Part shown: positions 1-8,061 of the stretch, piece after piece
Layout: every line of letters starts with the position of its first letter
Position numbering within the stretch: the stretch's first letter is position 1
Origin: Bacteroidales bacterium
Lineage (GTDB): Bacteria > Bacteroidota > Bacteroidia > Bacteroidales > F082
Direction: 5' to 3'
Assembly (NCBI GenBank): GCA_024710405.1
Contig: JANJUV010000018.1
Coordinates: forward strand, 47,002 to 111,001
Length of the DNA stretch: 64,000 bases
Position numbers and translations under genes: made by a program
The notes under the pieces: generated by a model
Told to the model about the DNA's origin: nothing
The model's database searches: none
The model's input: only the letters and a program-made list of their open reading frames with translations

Positions 1-2
1 GC

Positions 3-866
3 AGTACCATAAGCCACATCCTTACACCCGTAAGCCTGAACAGTGTTAAAGTTAATCCATCTCCTGAATTTCAGGAAATACTCAATAACGAAAGCAACCA
101 ACGCATCAGGGAACAGTATTCCAATCACCTCATTTTTGGATTGAAGTACAGCTTTGTTTATAACAACCAGAATATTAATAAAAACAACGACTTCTTCTAT
201 TTCAGGTTCAATGTTGAATCTTCCGGAGGCCTGGTTAGTTTATTTAATAAAACCTCTTTAATACAGAATCAAGGAGACTATAACGAATTGTTTGGTATAC
301 GGTATGCTCAATTTTTGCGATCTGATTTCGATTTCAGGTATTATCGTCTGTTTGGCAAAGTTAACCGACTGGTATTCAGGTCTATAATGGGCATTGGTGT
401 GCCTTATGGTAATTCAAGGGATATGCCGTTTGAGCGTAGTTTTTATGCCGGAGGTGCAAATGGTATGAGGGGTTGGTCGTTCAGAGAGCTTGGTCCAGGA
501 ACTTATTCAGGTGAAACCGATAATATTGAAAAAATTGGTGATGTACAACTTGAGGCAAGTATAGAATACCGGTTTCCTGTATATAGTTTTCTGAATGGTG
601 CATTTTTCGCTGATATAGGAAATATCTGGACGATGAAAGAAATCGATTATTTGCCCGGAGGTCAGTTCAGGCTCAAAAGCTTCTACAAACAGCTTGGCTT
701 TGATGCAGGTGTTGGGTTTCGTTTTGATTTTTCGTTTTTTATATTCAGGATTGATGTTGCAGTGCCCTTGCATGATCCCTCCAAAGCCAGTGGTGAACGT
801 TGGGTGGCGAATAAACTCCAATTTGCTGACTCTAGGTGGCAGATCGGGATCGGATATCCTTTCTGA
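3..866 (+). CDS. tamL: TamL/BamA-family outer-membrane protein, C-terminal part (5' end outside window)
   Basis: The frame is open from base 3, so the gene begins before the window; about 287 C-terminal residues are present. What is visible is the C-terminal half of an Omp85-type beta-barrel: the loop segment with FERSFYAGGANGMRGW, then RELGPGTYSG, an EYRFP strand and a FADIGNIW strand, ending in an aromatic residue (GYPF) as barrel proteins do. These motifs match the Bacteroidota TamL lipoprotein/BamA-like surface antigens that help insert or translocate outer-membrane proteins. The POTRA domains and N-terminal lipobox lie off the left edge, so TamL versus another Omp85 member rests on barrel motifs only. 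The next gene starts one base after its stop. Confidence 0.75.
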   Translation, partial: STISHILTPVSLNSVKVNPSPEFQEILNNESNQRIREQYSNHLIFGLKYSFVYNNQNINKNNDFFYFRFNVESSGGLVSLFNKTSLIQNQGDYNELFGIRYAQFLRSDFDFRYYRLFGKVNRLVFRSIMGIGVPYGNSRDMPFERSFYAGGANGMRGWSFRELGPGTYSGETDNIEKIGDVQLEASIEYRFPVYSFLNGAFFADIGNIWTMKEIDYLPGGQFRLKSFYKQLGFDAGVGFRFDFSFFIFRIDVAVPLHDPSKASGERWVANKLQFADSRWQIGIGYPF

Positions 867-867
867 G

Positions 868-2295
868 ATGGAAAGGGAACGTGTGCTTGAATTATTGCTG
901 CGCGAATTTGGTCATGATCCCACAACAGGCCAGTTGCAGGTAATGAAACACCTGACGGCTTTTTTGCTCAGCCGCAAAACAAATCCTTTCTATCTGCTGA
1001 AGGGTTATGCAGGAACCGGGAAGACCAGCCTTATTGGTGCTTTGGTCAGGGTGATGCACGAAACCGGGAGGAATTTTGTACTTCTGGCACCAACCGGAAG
1101 GGCCTCAAAAGTTTTGGCTTCTTACAGCGGATTCGCTTCCAGTACTATTCACCGCAAGATTTACCGCAGAATGGTGGATGCTGATGGCAGGTACAGGATG
1201 CAACGTGTGATCAGCAAGCATCGGAATACTGTTTTTATCGTTGATGAAGCATCAATGATAGGAGAAACATTATCGGACAGTGCTACATTCGGTGCGCAGA
1301 ATCTGCTCGACGATTTGGTCTCATATGTTTACGAGGGGGTAAACTGCAGTATGATACTTATTGGCGACAGCGCTCAGTTGCCTCCAGTAGGGGTTGATGA
1401 AAGTCCGGCATTGGATATTGAGTTCTTGAAAAACTCTTATCCACTGACTGCTTATGGATATGAATTAAATGAAGTTATGAGACAGTCACTCGGGTCAGGA
1501 ATACTATATCAGTCAACCCAGATCAGGCTTGGGCTTGAGCGCGAGCAAATAAGTTTCCCTTTATTTGCACCAGTATTTTTTTCGGATGTTGTAAAGGTTG
1601 AGAATGAAAACCTTGAAGACCTGTTATATCAGGCATTCGGCAGTCGCGATCCCGAAGAAGCTGTTGTGGTTTGCCGCTCGAACCGTACAGCCAATATGTT
1701 TAATCAGGCAATACGTAAACGTATTTTAGGCTTTGAAGATGAGATCAATGCGGGTGACCTACTTATGATCGTAAGGAATAATTACTACTGGCTTGATCAG
1801 GTGGAGCAGGAAACCGGATTTCTGGCTAATGGTGACATCATCAGCCTGAACAGAATAAACAAAACAGAGGAGTTATACGGTTTCCGGTTTGTCGATGCAG
1901 AAATCACTCTTATCGATGACCCCGCTTGTCCACCCTTACAGGTTAAGTTGCTGATTGAAACCTTGACGGTGAATGGCCCTTCACTGGGATGGGACGAAAT
2001 GAATAAACTTGCAGCAGCCATTGAAGAAGATTTAACACACATACCTGACCGGAGAAAACGCCTGTCGATGATCCGAACCAATCCTTATTACAACGCCCTT
2101 CAGGTAAAATTCAGTTATGCGCTCACTTGTCACAAAACACAGGGCGGTCAATGGCCACAGGTGTTTGTTGAGTCGGGACTGAAGAGTGATTCGGAAGTTG
2201 ACCACGGATACCTGCGCTGGCTTTATACGGCTTGCACGCGTGCCACCAGCAGGCTTTTCCTGATAGGATTTCCGGAACAGATTATATCTGGATAA
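868..2295 (+). CDS. RecD-like ATP-dependent DNA helicase (SF1, AAA_30/UvrD_C_2)
   Basis: 475 aa from the ATG at 868, one base after the upstream stop; an in-frame upstream extension exists but lies inside the previous gene. Walker A is GYAGTGKT (residues 46-53), Walker B is VFIVDEASM with D126/E127, and motif III is GDSAQLPPVG (166-175). The C-terminal CHKTQGGQW and YTACTRA motifs belong to the UvrD-like C-terminal helicase fold. This is the stand-alone RecD-like helicase common in Bacteroidota, without the RecBC partners and without the long N-terminal extension of RecD2. Its likely role is DNA unwinding in repair or recombination. It is probably co-transcribed with the upstream barrel gene, although no functional link is evident. 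Confidence 0.85.
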   Translation: MERERVLELLLREFGHDPTTGQLQVMKHLTAFLLSRKTNPFYLLKGYAGTGKTSLIGALVRVMHETGRNFVLLAPTGRASKVLASYSGFASSTIHRKIYRRMVDADGRYRMQRVISKHRNTVFIVDEASMIGETLSDSATFGAQNLLDDLVSYVYEGVNCSMILIGDSAQLPPVGVDESPALDIEFLKNSYPLTAYGYELNEVMRQSLGSGILYQSTQIRLGLEREQISFPLFAPVFFSDVVKVENENLEDLLYQAFGSRDPEEAVVVCRSNRTANMFNQAIRKRILGFEDEINAGDLLMIVRNNYYWLDQVEQETGFLANGDIISLNRINKTEELYGFRFVDAEITLIDDPACPPLQVKLLIETLTVNGPSLGWDEMNKLAAAIEEDLTHIPDRRKRLSMIRTNPYYNALQVKFSYALTCHKTQGGQWPQVFVESGLKSDSEVDHGYLRWLYTACTRATSRLFLIGFPEQIISG

Positions 2296-2341
2296 TTATG
2301 ATAGTAAGAGCGAGATATGGTGCCTGTATTAATTCCCGAAA

Positions 2342-3757
2342 TTATTTAAGATTATTGATCCAATCTGAAATAGTATTCATCACCTGAGGTGCCATCGTCT
2401 CTTCTATTGTAGCATATTCGGCAGGCGAACCTGTTTCAGCTGTCTGAAACAAATGGTTAAGTCCCTCAAACAACACAATTTTAACCTGATCATTGCCCGA
2501 GGATCTCAGAATTTTTTCTATGGCATCAAGGTTTTCGGCTGCTGCCACTTGTCGGTCTTTTGAGCCATTGACGGCCAGCACAGGACATTTCATCCCTGCA
2601 AGAAATTCTTCGGGGGTAAAGCGGATAAATGTCAGAAACCAGGGCGAAAACAACTGATCGACTGATTGTAAAAGTTGCTGCTGCATAGCTGACTCAAGTT
2701 CTGAACCATCAGGCGTTAGACTATCAGACAGGCTAATCAGTTCTGTACGTATAATTTCACGGGCTTTATCCTGATCTTGTTCGTTTTTCAGGACGCTAAA
2801 TATATATTTATTGCTTTCACCGGTTAATCTGATTTCACGTTCAGAGGCTCCCTGAGCTTCTGATATCAATCGGGCCTGTTTTAGCAGCAGTTGATCGCTG
2901 GGAACTCCTGGCGCGGCCATCATTACTACAAATTTAATGTCGTTATTACGTGATGCTGCCACCTGAGTGATCATGCCTCCTTCGCTGTGGCCGATCATTC
3001 CGCAGACGTTGGCATCGGCCAAGCTGTGGTTTTTCATGAAGTCAAAAGCAACAAGGGCATCATCAGTGAAGTCGAAAGTAGTTGCAGTCGCAAAATCTCC
3101 CTCTGAGGAACCGATTCCCCTGTCATCGTAACGGAGCGTCATGATGCCGTTTCGGGCAAGAAAATCGGCCAAAACCAGAAAAGGTTTATGTCCCATGATC
3201 TCTTCGTCCCTGTTTTGAGGTCCTGAACCACTGATCAGAACGGCAGCAGGAAATGGCCCCTTGCCCTCCGGTATGACTAATGTTCCGGCAAGATAAAAAT
3301 TACCGGCAGGCTGATGGATTATAACCTCTTGAGTGGAGTAGGGCTTTTCCCCTTTTGGCTCCTGGGGTCTTGACTGACGCGCTGTTTTGCCTTCCCCGCG
3401 GCCCAAAATCAGATCGAATGCCAGGCCAGCCTGTTTCCAACTGCCAACTATGGTATCCTGATGTGTCATAACTCCTTCGAAAGATGCCATCAGATTTGGA
3501 AGTTTTAGTGTAATACTGTTGCTGTCGATCAGACATTGCTGCACGGGAAGCCCGAAGGCACCCTGGTCCGGACTGTCGATTTTGGCTTTGTGCCTACCTT
3601 CCTCATCAATATTGATATGAAAAACCATACGAAGGCTCTGGCCCTGAAAACTCAGTTTTCCCGACCAACTGCCGACAAAAGGATCTGTTCCCTGAGAAAA
3701 GGCAGCATTAGAGAACAGATATACATAAAAAACCAAAATAATTTGAATCTTTTTCAT
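2342..3757 (-). CDS. Secreted alpha/beta hydrolase with N-terminal beta domain
   Basis: 471 aa. The start at 3757 is preferred because its ATG overlaps the upstream stop as ATGA; a longer start would lie inside that gene. There is an N-terminal signal peptide (MKKIQIILVF to AAFSQ). A domain with GSWSGKL and GSWKQAG repeats (about residues 25-120) resembles lipocalin-like or DUF3887-type N-domains of Bacteroidota hydrolases. The hydrolase domain begins near VIPEGKGPFPAAVLISGSGP, has the nucleophile elbow GMIGHSEGGM (Ser) and a late LNHLFQ His. It is likely a periplasmic esterase or peptidase of the dienelactone-hydrolase type; the substrate is unknown. It is the last gene of a four-gene overlapping operon with DUF2089, YIP1-like and PH-like proteins. 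Confidence 0.8.
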   Translation of the reverse strand: MKKIQIILVFYVYLFSNAAFSQGTDPFVGSWSGKLSFQGQSLRMVFHINIDEEGRHKAKIDSPDQGAFGLPVQQCLIDSNSITLKLPNLMASFEGVMTHQDTIVGSWKQAGLAFDLILGRGEGKTARQSRPQEPKGEKPYSTQEVIIHQPAGNFYLAGTLVIPEGKGPFPAAVLISGSGPQNRDEEIMGHKPFLVLADFLARNGIMTLRYDDRGIGSSEGDFATATTFDFTDDALVAFDFMKNHSLADANVCGMIGHSEGGMITQVAASRNNDIKFVVMMAAPGVPSDQLLLKQARLISEAQGASEREIRLTGESNKYIFSVLKNEQDQDKAREIIRTELISLSDSLTPDGSELESAMQQQLLQSVDQLFSPWFLTFIRFTPEEFLAGMKCPVLAVNGSKDRQVAAAENLDAIEKILRSSGNDQVKIVLFEGLNHLFQTAETGSPAEYATIEETMAPQVMNTISDWINNLK

Positions 3758-4197
3758 TGCTTTATTCTTTTTTCGATGAAACGACACAGTTCTTCAGGTC
3801 TGCTGGTTCCCAAACGTACAACTGATTTGCGGTCCTTGAATTTTAATTCGATCGCCTGAAATCCTGTAACATTATATAGAATACCTCCGGGGAAATATCT
3901 GATGCCCCAGCCATACCACCATTTGTTTCTCACAACTGTGCACGAATCAATGTTTGCCATCGGATATGATTTCGTCAACCAGCCGATGCCCATGCTGAAC
4001 CTGATTTCTTTTTCATCAGCCTCAATAACAATACGATAAAAAAACAGAAGAGTAACAATCAAAATGGGTAAAACAACCAGAACAGGTAAAAGGCTGCTGT
4101 TTTCCCTGATGGTAAAATGCATGATGACGATAAATACTATGGCGGCTATAAGTGCATAAAGTACTAACCCGCCTGTTTGAGTGGCTCGAATTTTCAT
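3754..4197 (-). CDS. Two-TM protein with bacterial PH-like domain
   Basis: 147 aa. Two hydrophobic segments (about residues 11-30 and 36-54) precede a cytosolic domain with IEADEKEIRFSMGIGWL, WWYGWGIRYFPGGILYNV and a C-terminal amphipathic helix, the pattern of small bacterial PH-domain (bPH/YdbT-like) membrane proteins. Function is unknown; family members are thought to sense or scaffold at membranes. It lies between the YIP1-like gene (4-nt gap) and the hydrolase (ATGA overlap), so translation is probably coupled. Confidence 0.7.
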   Translation of the reverse strand: MKIRATQTGGLVLYALIAAIVFIVIMHFTIRENSSLLPVLVVLPILIVTLLFFYRIVIEADEKEIRFSMGIGWLTKSYPMANIDSCTVVRNKWWYGWGIRYFPGGILYNVTGFQAIELKFKDRKSVVRLGTSRPEELCRFIEKRIKQ

Positions 4198-4201
4198 TGT
4201 A

Positions 4202-4807
4202 TTAAAATATTGGGTGAATAAAATTGTGAATCAAAATCTTTGAAACAACTTCTGAAACCAGAATGCCCATGATAAAGATCAGGACAGCTCTGTTGCCTTT
4301 CAGATTTACAGAGATGCTGAATGCTCTGTAGGAAAGTATTATAACATAAATGGTAAGGGCGATTATTATGAGTGTGCTCAAACCAAACAATGCACTTTGC
4401 CAGAATTCGGGCGGGGCAATTTCATCACCTGCGAGCATTCCCAACATGTATTCGGATATTGCTTCCGAATGGCTGAATGTATTTGCAAGTGGTGCAAGCA
4501 GCAAAGGTGCTCTTGCCAAAGCTACAGTACCGGCAACATCAATCATTCTGATACCTGATCTTGAAAATATAAGTCCTGCTAAATAAAGGACAAGAGCCAA
4601 AGTCACATAACTGATAACCAAATCGAACAGATAGATATGATAAGGATGCTGTATTCCGAAATGAATATCTAATACTCCGTCGAACCTTGTTTGCCAGAAG
4701 TATCCTGTTATTGAGGTCAGTACCAAGGCCGCAAGTCCGTATATTAGTGCTTTAGCTCCGGCAATGGTAACAAATGGGTTGGTTAAAAGTTGTCTGGTCT
4801 TGTTCAT
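4202..4807 (-). CDS. YIP1-family-like integral membrane protein
   Basis: 201 aa with about five hydrophobic segments. The N-terminal NPFVTIAGAKALIYGLAAL and the following membrane segments resemble YIP1/DUF1282-type proteins. There are no catalytic motifs. Its start overlaps the DUF2089 stop as ATGA, so it is translationally coupled to that small regulator. The substrate or partner is unknown; family assignment rests on topology and the PFVTIAG region, so moderate confidence. Confidence 0.65.
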   Translation of the reverse strand: MNKTRQLLTNPFVTIAGAKALIYGLAALVLTSITGYFWQTRFDGVLDIHFGIQHPYHIYLFDLVISYVTLALVLYLAGLIFSRSGIRMIDVAGTVALARAPLLLAPLANTFSHSEAISEYMLGMLAGDEIAPPEFWQSALFGLSTLIIIALTIYVIILSYRAFSISVNLKGNRAVLIFIMGILVSEVVSKILIHNFIHPIF

Positions 4808-5094
4808 GGTTGTAGAGTGTGTGATTTTTCTGCAACTGTAATTCTTTTAATCAGATCATCAAGCATGTTTCTGACAGTAGGATAACTAAGGTTGAGGTGT
4901 TTTGCCATTTCCTTAAGACTGCCGCTTGCTTTGACGAAGTCCAGAATAAATTGTTGTTCATCTGCCGATAGCCGGGTGATAGCCGGTAATGTAAACAACC
5001 CTTCGATAGTTGTGGAGCAACGCTCACAAATCAAACTTTTTACTGCTAGTCCATGACTGCAGCTGGGACAAATCAGTGGGAGTTGTTTGATCAT
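4804..5094 (-). CDS. DUF2089 family zinc-ribbon/HTH protein
   Basis: 96 aa. The N-terminus has two Cys pairs (CPSC near 9-12 and CERC near 23-26) forming a zinc ribbon. A helix-turn-helix follows in which LKEMAKHLNLSYPTVRN is the recognisable HTH core, as in DUF2089 proteins. It is a likely small transcriptional regulator, first in the operon with the YIP1-like, PH-like and hydrolase genes, and may autoregulate. A good Bacteroidota promoter lies directly upstream (5116-5145). Confidence 0.8.
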   Translation of the reverse strand: MIKQLPLICPSCSHGLAVKSLICERCSTTIEGLFTLPAITRLSADEQQFILDFVKASGSLKEMAKHLNLSYPTVRNMLDDLIKRITVAEKSHTLQP

Positions 5095-5115
5095 TATCTG
5101 TGTTAATTATTTTTG

Positions 5116-5145
5116 CAAAGATACAGAAATAATAAATTAAGTCAA
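5116..5145 (-). promoter_or_regulatory. Promoter of the DUF2089 operon
   Basis: On the minus strand TTG (5145-5143) is followed after 19 nt by TATCTTTG (5123-5116), matching the Bacteroidota sigma-70 consensus (TTG/TTTG, about 19-21 nt, TAnnTTTG). The start codon is about 20 nt downstream. Confidence 0.6.
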
Positions 5146-5307
5146 GTAGAATATTAAATAAGTTTAAAAAAAGTTTAATAAAATTAATTTCTTTAGTAAT
5201 TATGTTGGCTCAACAATGAATAGCAACCCTTCAGACGAGCATGTAAGATGATCGAGTACCCGGAGATAGACGGAAAGAAGCTATTATTGGCTGAACGTTA
5301 CTGTATT

Positions 5308-5973
5308 TCAGATGGAATGAAAGAAATTAATTGCAATCCAGATACGGTTTCTGGTGTTGTTGTCCAGAAAAGAGTCTACTCTGTATTCTATCCCCAACTC
5401 GATTTTTCCGTTGGAGCCAACAGCATAACCTGAGTAGCTGGCAAGTCTGATTTCCAGGTCCTGGTCGCTGACAGTCCATGAGTAGAGGTACTCATTGTTT
5501 GCTTTAAGGTAGAACTCTCCCGGATCGATGGCCTGACCTTGAAGCGGGAAATCTGCTGATGCCCTGTAACGAAATCTGAATTCAGAGTCCTCGGCTGTTT
5601 CAAAGGTTTGATCTGCCGCAAGCCTGTGCGATAGCCTCATGCCGCTGTAACGCCGCACAAGGGAAATTTGCTGAATGGCACGGTGACTTATGCTTCCCGG
5701 CTCTGATCTGAGCTGGTAACCGGCTCCGATGGTGGTATTCAGACTCACTTTGCGGGCAGCTATAAGTGAAAGGTCAGTAAGCAGGTATTCAAAGGCAGAT
5801 GCTTCATGATATATTTTTTGTCTGCTTTCTGCTTTGGCATGAATCGACCAGTCGCGTGGAAGCTTTTTTGTGATATTCAAAGCAGGAAGCAGTCCAATCT
5901 GAACCTGATTTTGCGCCATACCGTTAAAGAACAGCAATACGATTGCGAAGAAGGATAAAACCGCTGCTTTCAT
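5308..5973 (-). CDS. DUF2490-like secreted/outer-membrane protein
   Basis: 221 aa from the ATG at 5973, chosen because it begins a clean signal peptide (MKAAVLSFFAIVLLF to GMAQ); longer starts run into the upstream gene. The mature part is a series of amphipathic strands (SLVRRYSGMRLSHRLAADQT, FRFRYRASADFPL, KIELGIEYRVDSFL) typical of DUF2490 putative outer-membrane barrels. It starts one base after the stop of the 190-aa secreted protein upstream, so the two probably form an operon. Function unknown. Confidence 0.7.
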   Translation of the reverse strand: MKAAVLSFFAIVLLFFNGMAQNQVQIGLLPALNITKKLPRDWSIHAKAESRQKIYHEASAFEYLLTDLSLIAARKVSLNTTIGAGYQLRSEPGSISHRAIQQISLVRRYSGMRLSHRLAADQTFETAEDSEFRFRYRASADFPLQGQAIDPGEFYLKANNEYLYSWTVSDQDLEIRLASYSGYAVGSNGKIELGIEYRVDSFLDNNTRNRIWIAINFFHSI

Positions 5974-5974
5974 C

Positions 5975-6547
5975 TCAGAATTCGATGTTGTCGGAGTTTT
6001 GCATGACAATCCCTGCACTTTTAATAAAGGAGCCATGATCAGTAAACAGGTATTCAACCATTTCATATTCTCCTTCAGATCTGGTCGATACAACAACCTC
6101 ATAGCGCACTGTAATTCCTTTAACGATAGTATTGTTTTTTACCGATTCAATTACCAGGCTTTCGTTTCCCGAATATTGAACCTGTAATTTTAAAACTTTT
6201 TGCTTTTCATGCTTTTCGTGCAGGTATTGAACAATATTTTCATAAACTTCTACAGGAACTTCCTCGTCTTTAATGACTATTTCGACATCCTCGAATGAGC
6301 CGTCAGCAGCAAATTCAATGCTGTGAAGCTTTTTGTTTATTTTGGTCTTTGCTTCGAAAGAAATCTGATTGAAACCGGTTTCGCGGTACCACTTCACACG
6401 GGAGTCCGGCTCAAGTTGTCTCACAAAATTCCGGGCTTGTTCTGGCACGAATTTTTCCTGAACACGAACCTCTTTTTCAAATTTGCTTTGACCGTTCAGG
6501 TGAATCGCCAGATTGGTCAGAACAATGACAATCAGTAAATTTTTCAT
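5975..6547 (-). CDS. Hypothetical secreted protein, PepSY-like fold possible
   Basis: 190 aa with a signal peptide (MKNLLIVIVL to LNGQS). The mature part is rich in charged amphipathic helices and strands (FVRQLEPDSRVKWYRETG; KKLHSIEFAADGSFEDVEI) reminiscent of PepSY-like repeats of Bacteroidota, but no signature is decisive. It is paired with the downstream DUF2490-like protein, which suggests a shared envelope role. Confidence 0.6.
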   Translation of the reverse strand: MKNLLIVIVLTNLAIHLNGQSKFEKEVRVQEKFVPEQARNFVRQLEPDSRVKWYRETGFNQISFEAKTKINKKLHSIEFAADGSFEDVEIVIKDEEVPVEVYENIVQYLHEKHEKQKVLKLQVQYSGNESLVIESVKNNTIVKGITVRYEVVVSTRSEGEYEMVEYLFTDHGSFIKSAGIVMQNSDNIEF

Positions 6548-6703
6548 ACGACGAACATTGTTGTTGCCTTAAACAAATTGTAATTGCACAAAGTTCATGA
6601 GAATCACTATATGCTGTTATGGTTATGCTGTTAAAAATGCAAAAATTCTTTGACTATCAAAGATAAGAACACCATATCCGGACGGAATCTTTTCTTTAAT
6701 TGC

Positions 6704-6735
6704 AAAAAAAAAGCTGAATCTTTCTGATTCAGCCT
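6704..6735 (-). terminator. Intrinsic terminator after porV
   Basis: On the minus strand the stem GCTGAATC/GATTCAGC (6733-6726 and 6720-6713, 5-nt loop) is followed directly by a run of nine T (6712-6704). It lies 22 nt past the porV stop. Confidence 0.8.
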
Positions 6736-6757
6736 TTGGTATTGAATAGTTTATAAA

Positions 6758-7975
6758 CTATTTTTTATTTGCTGAAGCATAGGCATCGAAATCAAAGGTA
6801 AGGGCAAATCTGAGTGTATTTTGAAGAGGATTGTTACGGCTGTCGACAGGGATAAGGTAGGAAAAGTCGAGACCGAAAACACTATACTTCAAACCGGCTC
6901 CAAGTGTAAAGAATTTACGGTTTCCTTTGGTTTGATCCTCATAAAAAAATCCTCCTCTGAGTGCAAAAACATCGTTATACCAATATTCGGTGCCTACGCT
7001 AAAACTAAGTTCACGCATTTCCTCACCAAAGCCATCAGGCGCATCGTAGAATGACTGAAGCATGCCTCCTACAACCGAGACCTCGTTTGATTTACCATCC
7101 TGGATGATGAAGTTTCCTGAGTTATCAAGAATGGGTCTGGCATTGCTGTCGAGCAATATCCGCGGGGGAGAGGGGACGAGCAGTTTGTTGATATCAATTG
7201 AAAAAGCCATTTTGTTATAGTCGTCGAGCTCAAGTGTTAGCGTTGGTCCCATTTTGAGGTTGGTAGGGATAAAATCCTTTTTGATGCTCGATTTGCTGTA
7301 GCCCATTTTGTTTCCGATATTGGAAATGTTGATACCCCAGGCAAAATTGGATCCGATATCGCTGAACCAATTAACATTCTTTTGCCAGTAGACTGCCACG
7401 TCGGCCGCAACCGAAATGCCGGCAGTTGTTTCTGCACCCTGAACATTCTGTCCGAGGGTTAAGTTTGAGTATATAAACCTACCGGCAACAGCACCTGAGA
7501 GGTTGTCGGTGAGTTTTCTTGCATAGGTGGCGTCAAATGCCCACTCACTTGGTCTGTAGTAGACTCCTGTGATACCATCATTGGTAAAGAAAATATCGCC
7601 AAGTGTAAAAAACCTCAATGAAGCAGCAACGGTAGACATGTCATCGATTCTTTTGGCTCCTGCTACATAAGCCAGATTGATATCCGGAACAAGGTTTCTG
7701 AGCCAGGGGCTATAGGCCAGCCCGATGCTTAAGTCACTTTTGATTTCGGCAAATTTAGCGGGATTCCAGTGCATGGAGTATACATCGGGCTCACTTGAAA
7801 CACCGGCATCGCCCATTGAACCTGCGCGGGCATCTGGTGCAATCATCAAAAAGGGTACAGCGGTGGTGATCACATTCAGCCCGGAGTTCCTGCCTGAAAG
7901 ATTCCCGTAATTCTGGGCCTGCATCATTGATCCTGAAATGATCAGTAAGGCTGCGATAAAGAATTTAAACTTCAT
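6758..7975 (-). CDS. porV: T9SS outer-membrane shuttle protein PorV (LptO)
   Basis: 405 aa with a signal peptide (to about SMMQAQ). Characteristic PorV features are PFLMIAPDARAGSMGDAGVSS followed by HWNPAKFAE near the N-terminus, then repeated beta strands of the FadL-like 14-strand barrel, LGAGLKYSVFGLDFSYL, and a terminal FALTFDFDAY strand. PorV binds T9SS cargo released from the SprA/Sov translocon and delivers it to the PorU sortase. It lies directly downstream of two PorU-type genes on the same strand. The porU-porV neighbourhood is conserved in Bacteroidota, which supports the call. Confidence 0.93.
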   Translation of the reverse strand: MKFKFFIAALLIISGSMMQAQNYGNLSGRNSGLNVITTAVPFLMIAPDARAGSMGDAGVSSEPDVYSMHWNPAKFAEIKSDLSIGLAYSPWLRNLVPDINLAYVAGAKRIDDMSTVAASLRFFTLGDIFFTNDGITGVYYRPSEWAFDATYARKLTDNLSGAVAGRFIYSNLTLGQNVQGAETTAGISVAADVAVYWQKNVNWFSDIGSNFAWGINISNIGNKMGYSKSSIKKDFIPTNLKMGPTLTLELDDYNKMAFSIDINKLLVPSPPRILLDSNARPILDNSGNFIIQDGKSNEVSVVGGMLQSFYDAPDGFGEEMRELSFSVGTEYWYNDVFALRGGFFYEDQTKGNRKFFTLGAGLKYSVFGLDFSYLIPVDSRNNPLQNTLRFALTFDFDAYASANKK

Positions 7976-8061
7976 ATTTTAATTTTGATATTACTTTTTT
8001 GGGTGCGCAAAACTAACGAATAATCATGAAATATATTGTTGCCTGAATATGAACATTTTGT

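Noticed and set aside
5248..5433. 61-residue open frame between the DUF2089 operon and the DUF2490-like gene
   Set aside because: It overlaps the end of the real minus-strand gene, has no homology that I recognise and no promoter. Treated as chance.
7976..8061. Promoter between the second PorU-type gene and porV
   Set aside because: TAGTTTTG (minus strand, 8015-8008) fits a -7 but there is no TTG at the right distance, so support is insufficient.
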